A program made the position numbers and the translations under genes. The notes beneath the pieces are model-generated. The model was not told where the DNA came from. It worked only from the letters and a program-made list of their open reading frames with translations, and did not search any database. Below are positions 7,130-13,841 of a DNA stretch of 17,668 nucleotides, piece by piece (the first letter of the stretch is position 1; each line of letters opens with the position of its first letter). Source of the DNA: Candidatus Gerdarchaeota archaeon (lineage in GTDB: Archaea; Asgardarchaeota; Heimdallarchaeia; JABLTI01). The stretch spans positions 1 to 17,668 of the forward strand of contig JAEORJ010000173.1 in the NCBI GenBank assembly GCA_016840945.1, given 5' to 3'.

Positions 7130-8014
7130 AATTGATATATTGCTTAGTTCCTTGGCGTTGGCAGAACTACTATAAGCATAGGTAATTTCTTTACCTTCAG
7201 CTTTTTTGAACGCTTGAACAATCCAAGCTTTACCTCTAATTCGTTTCTTAAGCCAATCAGGTAATGTCCAACCAAGATAACCAAAGACCATCATCAAAGT
7301 CAATGAAAGGATTTTGCTTATCTGTAGGAAAAACATAGCAGGAACACTACTATTGATAACTGGTATTTGCATCAAAATGAATAGCACCATAACAGAGGTA
7401 AGACCATAAACACTGATAGTTATGTAAGTTGTACCTCTCTTGGCAACAGGATCAGTAATTTTACGCCCTAAAGTGAATAGACTTATGAGTATACGTATTA
7501 GAATAATTAATACAAGAGGAACATAAATAGCTAACAGCATTATTGGTGAAGGAGCAATGAAGGGAATATCAGAGTTTGCTAAGTTGAATTCAACAACAGC
7601 TTCAAAATTTATATATCCTCCCCGTAGATAAGTTATCAATAATGTGGTGATGACAGCTACACCTTCACCTAAGATAACAGCAGTAATGGATTTAACCACT
7701 TCATTATCTTTTAGGATGTGTCTTGTGGAAAAGAGGTAGAAGTATATCATAGCCAAACCATAAAGATTGACAAAAAATGCTTGTAACCAATAAACAACAT
7801 TAGCATAGGTATTACCATATAGACCTCCAATCCAGATCGAAGCAGTGTTTAATAATTCTGAAGCGGAAATCATACCAAAGGATATGAGTAGAAACAAAGA
7901 ACCAACTGTTCTTTTACGATAAAATGAATAATTCGTTAGTAAGGAGAAAATAAATGGTGGTGTAGCAACAAAAATAGAGGTAACCAAAAAGAAAATTGTT
8001 TCTATTGAAGCCAA
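7109..8014 (-). CDS. Seven-helix membrane protein, GTPase-operon partner
   Basis: The 301-residue protein has seven predicted membrane helices (about 6-27, 37-60, 72-96, 106-129, 155-181, 195-217, 225-249) and a cytoplasmic-type C-tail of about 50 residues starting with KKRIRGK. Basic loops follow helices 1 (YRKR), 3 (STRHILK), 5 (GRKITDPVAKRG) and 7. By the positive-inside rule the N-terminus is outside and the C-terminus inside, the topology of receptor-type seven-helix proteins. No retinal lysine motif, kinase or enzyme domain was seen, so homology to GPCRs or rhodopsins is not claimed. The TTG start at 8014 is supported by GGAGAGTGAT ending three bases before it. This site overlaps the TGA of the upstream GTPase gene, so the two are very probably translationally coupled. 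Confidence 0.8.
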   Translation of the reverse strand: MASIETIFFLVTSIFVATPPFIFSLLTNYSFYRKRTVGSLFLLISFGMISASELLNTASIWIGGLYGNTYANVVYWLQAFFVNLYGLAMIYFYLFSTRHILKDNEVVKSITAVILGEGVAVITTLLITYLRGGYINFEAVVEFNLANSDIPFIAPSPIMLLAIYVPLVLIILIRILISLFTLGRKITDPVAKRGTTYITISVYGLTSVMVLFILMQIPVINSSVPAMFFLQISKILSLTLMMVFGYLGWTLPDWLKKRIRGKAWIVQAFKKAEGKEITYAYSSSANAKELSNISIKEVSDP

Positions 8015-8017
8015 TAA

Positions 8018-8027
8018 ATCACTCTCC
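8018..8027 (-). promoter_or_regulatory. Ribosome binding site overlapping the GTPase stop codon
   Basis: GGAGAGTGAT closely matches the archaeal consensus GGAGGTGAT. It contains the GTPase TGA stop (8021-8019) and decides the TTG start at 8014. Confidence 0.65.
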
Positions 8028-8552
8028 TAAAAGGTTCATAAACCAAGTCATAGATTCTACTATACCTTGTCCAGTAACAGCAGAAGTCTCAAAAACAGCC
8101 CAAGTATAAGCCATTTCAGCATCTAAAAGACCAAAATTACGAGTAAATTCAATTCGACCCATTCGATCAGGGAGATCCACTTTGTGTAATAAAATAAGAA
8201 CTGGAATTTCTGAATCAATTTGTGTAGTTAAGATTTGATGGAAAATTTCCTTTGTTTCTTCAAATCTTAGGTGATCAGTACTATCGACAACATAAATTAG
8301 AGCATTAGACTTTTCATTGATGTCAGACCACATAGGTCGAAAATCTTCCTGGCCCCCCATATCAAAGACATGAATGTCTAATTTTGGAAAACTCAATGAT
8401 TTTCGTGATATACCCATAGTTGGTGCTGTTTCTCTGAATTCGCCATGTATCAAATAATTGACAAATGCTGTTTTTCCTGCACTATCTAATCCACAAATGG
8501 TTAGATTTACGTTTTTAGTTTTCTTTTTGAATAGATTTAGTAGGAATGACAT
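8019..8552 (-). CDS. Arf-like small GTPase
   Basis: The 177-residue protein is a Ras-superfamily GTPase closest in appearance to the Arf/Sar branch. G1 is GLDSAGKT (21-28), with the Arf-type GLDxAGKT form. G2 is T45 in APTMGIS (compare PTIGFN in Arf), and G3 is DMGGQ (64-68) followed by EDFRPMW. G4 is HKVD (123-126) and G5 is ETSA (155-158). Q68 corresponds to the catalytic Gln of Arf, so hydrolysis should be possible. Unusual: G4 has His in place of the Asn of NKxD. The N-terminus MSFLLNLFKKKTK resembles the amphipathic membrane-binding helix of Arf but lacks the Gly2 needed for myristoylation. It is the middle gene of an operon, 15 bases after the longin-like gene and four bases before the 7TM gene. 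It should act as a switch at the membrane face. Confidence 0.93.
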   Translation of the reverse strand: MSFLLNLFKKKTKNVNLTICGLDSAGKTAFVNYLIHGEFRETAPTMGISRKSLSFPKLDIHVFDMGGQEDFRPMWSDINEKSNALIYVVDSTDHLRFEETKEIFHQILTTQIDSEIPVLILLHKVDLPDRMGRIEFTRNFGLLDAEMAYTWAVFETSAVTGQGIVESMTWFMNLLGE

Positions 8553-8557
8553 CTGAA

Positions 8558-8563
8558 CTCACC
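8558..8563 (-). promoter_or_regulatory. Ribosome binding site of the GTPase gene
   Basis: GGTGAG lies five bases before the ATG at 8552, inside the 15-base gap after the longin-like gene. Confidence 0.6.
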
Positions 8564-8567
8564 GTGA

Positions 8568-9068
8568 TTATTTCCATAAATCATCTTTCATTGCATCAAC
8601 AAATTCTTCTTCACGTTTCTTATTCTCTTTTTCTTTGTATGAGAAATCAAAATCTAATGTTACTACAGAACTGATTCTGATTTTTACATGTCCTTTAGCC
8701 AATCCATCGTACATGTTTGGTAAAATCGTTTCAAAGGTTTTCGTGTCAGCATAATTGTGTTTTTGAAGTTCTTTGACAGTGAATGAGAAGAATTTTCGAA
8801 TACTTTCTCTATTATATTCAGTATTTTCAAATACCGCTACTAATGAAGCAATATTATTTCTTGCTTCTCCTGGTACTGTAAATATATAACTTTCAAATAC
8901 AATATTTTCTGCTGTGCTCGATGTATAGTCTCCTGCTTTTGCACTCATTGGCATGCTCTTTAAAACTATCTCATTAAGCAATTGTTGAGGTAAGATATCG
9001 GGATATGATGATACTAATTCAAGCCCCGTTTTACCCATCTGAGTTAAGCATAAACTAATTGGTTTCAT
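8568..9068 (-). CDS. Longin-like (profilin-fold) domain protein
   Basis: The 166-residue protein has the layout of a longin-type domain. Strand ISLCLTQMGKTGLELVSS (4-21) is a signalling-adaptor style first hairpin, then comes a helix (ILPQQLLNEIVLKSM, 25-39), central strands (IVFESYIFTVPGE, 56-68; SLVAVFEN, 75-82) and a long helix (90-123). A charged helical tail (143-166) follows. The pattern of a short first hairpin, a KSMP loop and a VPGEAR turn is of the kind associated with small GTPases in Asgard archaea; the fold call is by eye. Longin proteins commonly act as GTPase partners or scaffolds, so it may regulate the Arf-like GTPase encoded directly downstream. The start ATG 9068 has GGGTGAT six bases upstream, the strongest site in the operon. 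It is the first gene of the operon. Confidence 0.65.
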   Translation of the reverse strand: MKPISLCLTQMGKTGLELVSSYPDILPQQLLNEIVLKSMPMSAKAGDYTSSTAENIVFESYIFTVPGEARNNIASLVAVFENTEYNRESIRKFFSFTVKELQKHNYADTKTFETILPNMYDGLAKGHVKIRISSVVTLDFDFSYKEKENKKREEEFVDAMKDDLWK

Positions 9069-9074
9069 TCACTA

Positions 9075-9081
9075 ATCACCC
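9075..9081 (-). promoter_or_regulatory. Ribosome binding site of the longin-like gene
   Basis: GGGTGAT six bases before the ATG at 9068 is a near-consensus archaeal site. Confidence 0.6.
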
Positions 9082-9111
9082 TTAATTATTTTAAACTTCA
9101 ATCACATTGTA

Positions 9112-9126
9112 TTTATTATTTAAAAG
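9112..9126 (-). promoter_or_regulatory. TATA-like box of the GTPase operon
   Basis: On the minus strand cttttaaataataaa lies about 45-55 bases before the first start codon of the operon. It would give a leader of about 25-30 bases that includes the ribosome site. Confidence 0.3.
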
Positions 9127-9203
9127 ATGCACTCTATAGGCAAATGATTATAAAAAAAATCGGCTGTTTAATCATTCTCATTTAAAGTATTTAATAGAAA
9201 AAT

Positions 9204-9218
9204 AACACTATTAGTGTT
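9204..9218 (-). terminator. Stop-codon hairpin with T-tract
   Basis: On the minus strand AACACT (9218-9213) and AGTGTT (9209-9204) form a perfect 6-bp stem. The stop TAA at 9213-9211 starts at the last stem base and fills the loop. ATTTTTC follows directly, as expected for an intrinsic terminator. Confidence 0.5.
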
Positions 9219-9861
9219 TTTTCTTGAAAATTATTAATATCATTATAATAGCTGATAAACTAACTAATGAAATTATTATTGTATAACCTGGCGCACTTTC
9301 AGTTCCGATGTTGTACTCCAAAACATCTCTATAAAATTCAGCTCCTGAACCTGTTCTATGTCGAGCATCCATAATCATGTTTACGGGATCTAAATCAGTA
9401 ACAATTAATGAGTGATTTAATATTGGATAATAAATAGTATTACCAATTACTTCTATAATATCACTACTATTTGTATGAACAATTTTATCACCAGTACTAT
9501 CAACTAATTTTGTTGAAGATATAATATTACCCATATTCCAATGTCCATCTGTAAAATTCTGGATGTTCTGTCCATTCCAATAGACAATAAAATCATACCA
9601 ATTATCTATTGATAATATTGGCGCGGCAAAAAAAGTAATAGCTATTGTTGTATCGTTGATAACTAATGATGTTATATCAATATCAGGTTGTACATCTATA
9701 TTCACACCAACTGTTTCTCCATCAACCATGTGTACAATATCGTTTATTTCATCAGTTAACGACAAAGTTACACTTTTAGCTGGTAAAACATTCACAGATA
9801 AAATAATAAAAATGAAAACTACAGTTAATGATATTTGATACTTTTTATGCATAACAACCAC
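9211..9861 (-). CDS. Secreted, C-terminally anchored surface protein (DOMON/CBM9-like pattern)
   Basis: The 216-residue protein has a signal peptide (hydrophobic 10-26, probable cleavage near AKS at 28-30). The extracellular part is beta-rich, and there is a C-terminal helix (about 193-212) ending in FKKKH. The start of the mature part (DEINDIVHMVDGE, then PDIDITSLVI and YDFIVYW) resembles DOMON/CBM9-like domains of archaeal surface proteins; this is a by-eye resemblance only. Sequons N69, N102, N131 and N149 fit an exposed glycoprotein. APGYTI directly before the last helix resembles the Pro-Gly motif of archaeal sorting signals (PGF-CTERM type), so processing or lipid anchoring is possible. 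The GTG at 9861 opens the frame, but the ATG at 9852 is more likely. It lies downstream of the SBBP gene, 184 bases apart, on the same strand. Confidence 0.7.
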   Translation of the reverse strand: MVVMHKKYQISLTVVFIFIILSVNVLPAKSVTLSLTDEINDIVHMVDGETVGVNIDVQPDIDITSLVINDTTIAITFFAAPILSIDNWYDFIVYWNGQNIQNFTDGHWNMGNIISSTKLVDSTGDKIVHTNSSDIIEVIGNTIYYPILNHSLIVTDLDPVNMIMDARHRTGSGAEFYRDVLEYNIGTESAPGYTIIISLVSLSAIIMILIIFKKKH

Positions 9862-9885
9862 ATTCTAAAATAGACCATTTACTAT

Positions 9886-9900
9886 GGTAATATAAAATAA
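9886..9900 (-). promoter_or_regulatory. TATA-like box upstream of the anchored surface protein
   Basis: On the minus strand ttattttatattacc lies 35-50 bases before the ATG at 9852. It would place transcription start near 9868, giving a very short leader. This suggests the gene has its own promoter. Confidence 0.3.
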
Positions 9901-9957
9901 ACATTACCTTTGTTGCATTTTCAATGGTTGTTTTTTGTAGTGTATTGATTACTGTAA

Positions 9958-9972
9958 AGTTCTTTTAGAACT
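9958..9972. repeat. Perfect 6-bp inverted repeat
   Basis: AGTTCT (9958-9963) and AGAACT (9967-9972) are separated by TTT. It lies 74 bases past the stop of the beta-propeller gene. It has no T-tract on the minus strand, so a terminator role is unproven; an operator is equally possible. Confidence 0.3.
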
Positions 9973-10045
9973 AATAAGAATTTAGATTTTACTTCACCCA
10001 TTAAACCTGAATATTTACTAACATTCTAGTATATTCCTGAGTCAT

Positions 10046-12313
10046 TTAATGTTTTTTCCTTATTATTATACATCCACCAATCAATGAGATTAATAAAAAC
10101 ATTGTTTGCATACCAAAAACCAATCCTGCAGAAGTAGTAGGTGAAGTTGTAGGTGTGGTTGTAGGTGTTATAGGTGTCGGATCTAGATAAAATTTAGCGA
10201 TAAAGATATCATTAACACCTTTCAAAGATGATTGATATGGATCTTTAGTAGGAAAATTAGTTGATAAAGTCCAACCTCCAACAATAAACGAATCATCAGC
10301 ATTCATTGCTACACCTATAGCTTTATCCATCAAATCTCCACCTAAAAAGCTTGAAGATAATAAAGTACCATTTGGTGCAATAATAGCTATACAAGCATCA
10401 TATTCTCCTAAGTAAGTTTCTTGAAATGCATTTTTAATTGGAAAGTTAGGAGAAGTTGTTAATCCAACGACAATTATATTTCCTTCACTATCGATTTTTA
10501 TATCCTGCCCTTCTTCTCCTCCACCTCCACCAATAAATGTTGAAAAAAGCAATTCTTGACCATCCGCAGAGAATTTGGAAACAAAAATATCTTCATTTCC
10601 ACCAATTGTTGTTTGAGTTGCATTAACTAAAGGAAAGTCAATTGATACTGTACCACCAGCTACAACGATATTATCCTGAGCATCAACTGTAACTCCCATA
10701 CCTTTATCATAAAGAGCTCCATCAATAGTGGTTGCAAAAATTAAAGAACCACTTGAGCTAAATTTTAATAAAAATGATCCAAATCCTCCTGTAATATGAG
10801 ATTGATAACCATTTACAGTTGGAAAATCATCACCAACAACCATTCCAGTTAACATAATATTTCCAGTTGAATCTAAAACTACATCCATCGCAAAATCATT
10901 ACTACTTCCTCCATACAAAGTCGAAAATAGAACGGATTGACAGTCTGAAGAGAATTTTGTAAGTGTTATATCACTACTACCATTAAGTACACTTTGGTAA
11001 GCATTTTTTGTAAAAAAATCTGTAGAAGAAGAACCTCCACAATATATAATATTATCATTTTCATCAATTGCTACCCCATACGGATAATCATGTGCACTTC
11101 CTCCAAAATATGTTGAGGATAACAATCCACCTGTAGAATTAAACCTCGCGATAAAAACATCTTTGTAATTTTCATCTCCCCCATGAATTTCTTGATAAGC
11201 ATTTAATATTGGAAAATCAAGAGAGAAAGTCACTCCAAGTAAGATAATATTACCAAATGAATCGACATTAACAGAAGTTCCAACATCCCAATCAGTTCCA
11301 CCAATCAATGTTGCAAATACTATAGATTGTCCATCGGGAGTCATCTTAAGAAGTGATACGTCTCCCCCTCCTCCAGGGAGTATATTTTGATCAAGCAGAT
11401 TTTGAAAAGGATTTGTTGTACCAAAATCTGATGAAAAAGATTGTCCAGTATAATAGATGTAACCTTCATCATCTACGAATAGATCACATTCTCCATGATC
11501 CCCTGCAGTTACAGCGTGTTCCACATTACTCCCCCCATAAAATGTTGAAAAAGTGCAGATTAATGGATCTATGATTATTCTTTGGGATTTGTCATAATTT
11601 TCTTTTACAGAAAAAGACACTATTTTATTATTGGAAAATGAATTTACTTTTTTATTAAATTCAATATCAATTGGCTCTTTTGTTCTCTCATACCAGGCTT
11701 TAAGTTCATCATCATAAATTATGCTATCACCTACACAAAGTTCCAAACTGTTTGTATTTATTTGTAACTCATCTAAGCCCTCATAGATAATTGCTATTTG
11801 CTCAATGTTTGCAAAAGGGTCAACTAAGAAATCATATTTCAAACCTAATGGAGTATATTTGTAAATAAGTGATATCCCATCATATAGGTTTTCAAAGATA
11901 ATTTGTTTGTAATGATGAGCATTTGATATAAAAACCTCATTAGTATAATAATTGCTAACACTTACAAGACAATCAATGCTTTTTGGAGATACATCATTAG
12001 AACCTTGAAAAGTTATTTGAAATTCACTATTAGAAGTTAGAAATTTAACTTTAGAATTTAGAAAACCGATTGTTAATTTATTATAATTTGAATAATATTT
12101 TAATTCTTCAGAAAACTGACCTTTATTTTCAATAAAATAATATAAATTATCTATATTACTAATCTTCTTATCAACAAATTGAGTTTGATTTTTGCTTTCA
12201 ATTGTGGACCTAATAGACGAATCAACTTTAGTGATTAAATTAAATCTCACAAATGGGGTAATAAAAATAATTAAAATAACAAATCCTAGTATCAAGTAAT
12301 TGCTTTTTTTCAA
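10046..12313 (-). CDS. Membrane-anchored SBBP seven-repeat beta-propeller protein
   Basis: The 755-residue surface protein has a signal peptide or anchor (hydrophobic 6-23) and an N-terminal domain of about 55-250 opening with ENKGQF (62-67), as often found before SBBP propellers. Seven repeats of about 63 residues follow between 253 and 710. Each repeat has FSTxxGG, a D-x-x-GNI strand, and a DFPxxNAYQ turn, seen at about 296, 366, 432, 496, 559, 623 and 686. Seven repeats fit one closed seven-bladed propeller (SBBP, beta-propeller repeat). A Thr/Pro linker (711-728) leads to a C-terminal helix (about 730-751) and the tail IRKKH. It should be exposed at the cell surface, in adhesion or ligand binding; no catalytic residues were seen. 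The start is TTG 12313, with GAGGGATG four bases upstream. The nearby ATG at 12320 is out of frame. Confidence 0.85.
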   Translation of the reverse strand: MKKSNYLILGFVILIIFITPFVRFNLITKVDSSIRSTIESKNQTQFVDKKISNIDNLYYFIENKGQFSEELKYYSNYNKLTIGFLNSKVKFLTSNSEFQITFQGSNDVSPKSIDCLVSVSNYYTNEVFISNAHHYKQIIFENLYDGISLIYKYTPLGLKYDFLVDPFANIEQIAIIYEGLDELQINTNSLELCVGDSIIYDDELKAWYERTKEPIDIEFNKKVNSFSNNKIVSFSVKENYDKSQRIIIDPLICTFSTFYGGSNVEHAVTAGDHGECDLFVDDEGYIYYTGQSFSSDFGTTNPFQNLLDQNILPGGGGDVSLLKMTPDGQSIVFATLIGGTDWDVGTSVNVDSFGNIILLGVTFSLDFPILNAYQEIHGGDENYKDVFIARFNSTGGLLSSTYFGGSAHDYPYGVAIDENDNIIYCGGSSSTDFFTKNAYQSVLNGSSDITLTKFSSDCQSVLFSTLYGGSSNDFAMDVVLDSTGNIMLTGMVVGDDFPTVNGYQSHITGGFGSFLLKFSSSGSLIFATTIDGALYDKGMGVTVDAQDNIVVAGGTVSIDFPLVNATQTTIGGNEDIFVSKFSADGQELLFSTFIGGGGGEEGQDIKIDSEGNIIVVGLTTSPNFPIKNAFQETYLGEYDACIAIIAPNGTLLSSSFLGGDLMDKAIGVAMNADDSFIVGGWTLSTNFPTKDPYQSSLKGVNDIFIAKFYLDPTPITPTTTPTTSPTTSAGLVFGMQTMFLLISLIGGCIIIRKKH

Positions 12314-12317
12314 AGTT

Positions 12318-12325
12318 CATCCCTC
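12318..12325 (-). promoter_or_regulatory. Ribosome binding site for the TTG start of the propeller gene
   Basis: GAGGGATG ends four bases before the TTG at 12313. It differs little from GAGGTGAT, and its embedded ATG (12320-12318) would read out of frame. Confidence 0.4.
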
Positions 12326-12360
12326 TATAAACTTTAACCCTATCTAACTATTTCTTTATT

Positions 12361-12370
12361 GATTTTAAAC
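12361..12370 (-). promoter_or_regulatory. TATA-like box upstream of the propeller gene
   Basis: gtttaaaatc on the minus strand lies about 50 bases before the TTG start, predicting a leader of about 25 bases. Confidence 0.25.
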
Positions 12371-12433
12371 GTTATCTCAAATCTATGAGAACATATTCTT
12401 GAATATTAAAATTCTTTGTATTTTTTATACTAT

Positions 12434-13357
12434 TTAATCAATTTGAATTACTATATTGCCTTTTTTATGTCCCTGTTCAACATATTTGTGAGCTTCAGTT
12501 ATTTGTTCTATGGAATATTTTCTATCAATAACCGGTTTTACCTTTCCAACTTCAACAAGATCTTTAAGGGCTATTAAAACTTCAGGTTTTACCTCATTCA
12601 TTGAACCCGAATCTTTATTGACATTCAAATATAGACCAGATTCATTTAATGAACGCTTAGCTTTTGATTTTGGTAATTTATCTACTGCATCAAAAATGAT
12701 ATCATAAGTTTCATCGCTTTCTGTAAAATCTTCTTTAGTATAATCAATTACTTTCTCTGCTCCAATAGATTTAACCATTTGTATATTTGAAGTGCTACAA
12801 ACACCAGTCACATCAGCGCCAAAGGCTTTTGCTATTTGAACTGCAAATGTACCAACACTTCCAGAAGCTCCATAGACCAAAACTTTTTGTCCCTTTTGAA
12901 TCTTTGCCTTTCTAAGTACCATTAATGCAGCCATCCCACCAGAAACAATTCCTGCAGCAGCTTCCTCATAAGATAGATTTTTTGGCATTATTGCTAACAT
13001 GTTATCTTCAGGCATGCATTTGTATTCCGCATAAGCTCCAAAACCAGACCAAAATGTGGAAGCAAATATTTTGTCGCCTTTTTTATATAGTTTAACATCT
13101 TTGCCAATATCTTCGATTTCACCTGCAAGATCAGTTCCTAAAATCGGTTTCTTTGGTTTTCGAAAACCCATGAATATCCTTGCCATGAACTTTTGCATAG
13201 GTGGAAGATATAAACCACGTAATTTCACATCAGCTTGAGTTACTGATGTGGCATGAATTTTTATCAACACTTCATTATTTTTAGGAATTGGTTTTTCCAC
13301 CTCAGTTAATTGTAAGACTTCTGGTGAACCATATTTTTCATATATAATGGCTTTCAT
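12434..13357 (-). CDS. NAD(P)-dependent MDR oxidoreductase (quinone oxidoreductase-like), copy 2
   Basis: The protein is 307 residues from ATG 13357 and is a medium-chain dehydrogenase/reductase of the zinc-free quinone oxidoreductase type. The N-terminal GroES-like domain opens [16 protein letters not shown]. It lacks the catalytic zinc ligands of true alcohol dehydrogenases. The Rossmann domain has [20 protein letters not shown] with the AxGxVG-type NADP motif at about 162-169, then VIDYTKEDF, and it ends HKKGNIVIQ. Such enzymes reduce quinones or enones with NADPH in the cytoplasm. The frame also opens at TTG 13369, but ATG 13357 matches the family start and has GGTTGATC upstream. It follows the rhodanese gene closely as the last gene of a three-gene operon. 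It is clearly paralogous to the first gene (13842-14795). Confidence 0.88.
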   Translation of the reverse strand: MKAIIYEKYGSPEVLQLTEVEKPIPKNNEVLIKIHATSVTQADVKLRGLYLPPMQKFMARIFMGFRKPKKPILGTDLAGEIEDIGKDVKLYKKGDKIFASTFWSGFGAYAEYKCMPEDNMLAIMPKNLSYEEAAAGIVSGGMAALMVLRKAKIQKGQKVLVYGASGSVGTFAVQIAKAFGADVTGVCSTSNIQMVKSIGAEKVIDYTKEDFTESDETYDIIFDAVDKLPKSKAKRSLNESGLYLNVNKDSGSMNEVKPEVLIALKDLVEVGKVKPVIDRKYSIEQITEAHKYVEQGHKKGNIVIQID

Positions 13358-13385
13358 TTTCTTGATCAACCATATTGTTTTTTCC

Positions 13386-13832
13386 TTACAAATCCTCAGT
13401 AATAACTGTTGGATATTTTAATTTAGCCCAATTATCAGTACCTTCTTTCAAGCTTTTAACATCTTTAAATCCTGATTGAAGTAAAAAGTCTGCTGCAGAT
13501 AATGACAATCCCCCACCGTAACACATAGTAATTACCTCCTTATCCTTATAGGAATTCCCTAGTTCTTCTATACTCTTCATCATTTTCAAAATAGGATAAG
13601 ATTTAGCATTTTTGATATGCCCATATCTAGTGTTAAAGAAACTAGCCATTCGAACATCAATTAAAACTAGATTGGAATCAAATTTCATTTTATCAAATAA
13701 TTCTGATGCCGTAATTTCTGGTATTTGCACATCTTTTTCTCTCATTAATCGTATAATCATTTTCAGTATAGAATTTGTGAGATGTATCATTCTAAAATGT
13801 CTGAATTTATTTTTTTTCAAATTATTCACCAT
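13386..13832 (-). CDS. Rhodanese-like domain protein
   Basis: The 148-residue protein has a single rhodanese domain from about residue 38. It shows [10 protein letters not shown] (40-49), LIDVR (57-61) and the active-site loop CYGGGLS with the catalytic C104, then a last helix ([11 protein letters not shown]) and WAKLKYP near the end. The Cys supports sulfur or persulfide transfer, though many single-domain members have other roles. The first 35 residues are basic and partly hydrophobic and are an extension before the domain; a downstream start such as Met15 or Met30 is possible. It sits between two paralogous MDR genes, nine bases after the first and with a short gap to the second, so it is surely cotranscribed. 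The association suggests electrophile or sulfur stress (inference). Confidence 0.87.
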   Translation of the reverse strand: MVNNLKKNKFRHFRMIHLTNSILKMIIRLMREKDVQIPEITASELFDKMKFDSNLVLIDVRMASFFNTRYGHIKNAKSYPILKMMKSIEELGNSYKDKEVITMCYGGGLSLSAADFLLQSGFKDVKSLKEGTDNWAKLKYPTVITEDL

Positions 13833-13841
13833 TGATTTCCT

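Noticed and set aside
7109..8014. Calling the seven-helix protein a GPCR or microbial rhodopsin
   Set aside because: Helix count and topology agree, but no family motif (such as a retinal lysine context or DRY) is visible, so only a neutral name is supported.
12318..12320. ATG just upstream of the propeller gene as its start
   Set aside because: It is out of frame with the protein; the TTG at 12313 is the first usable codon giving the signal peptide.
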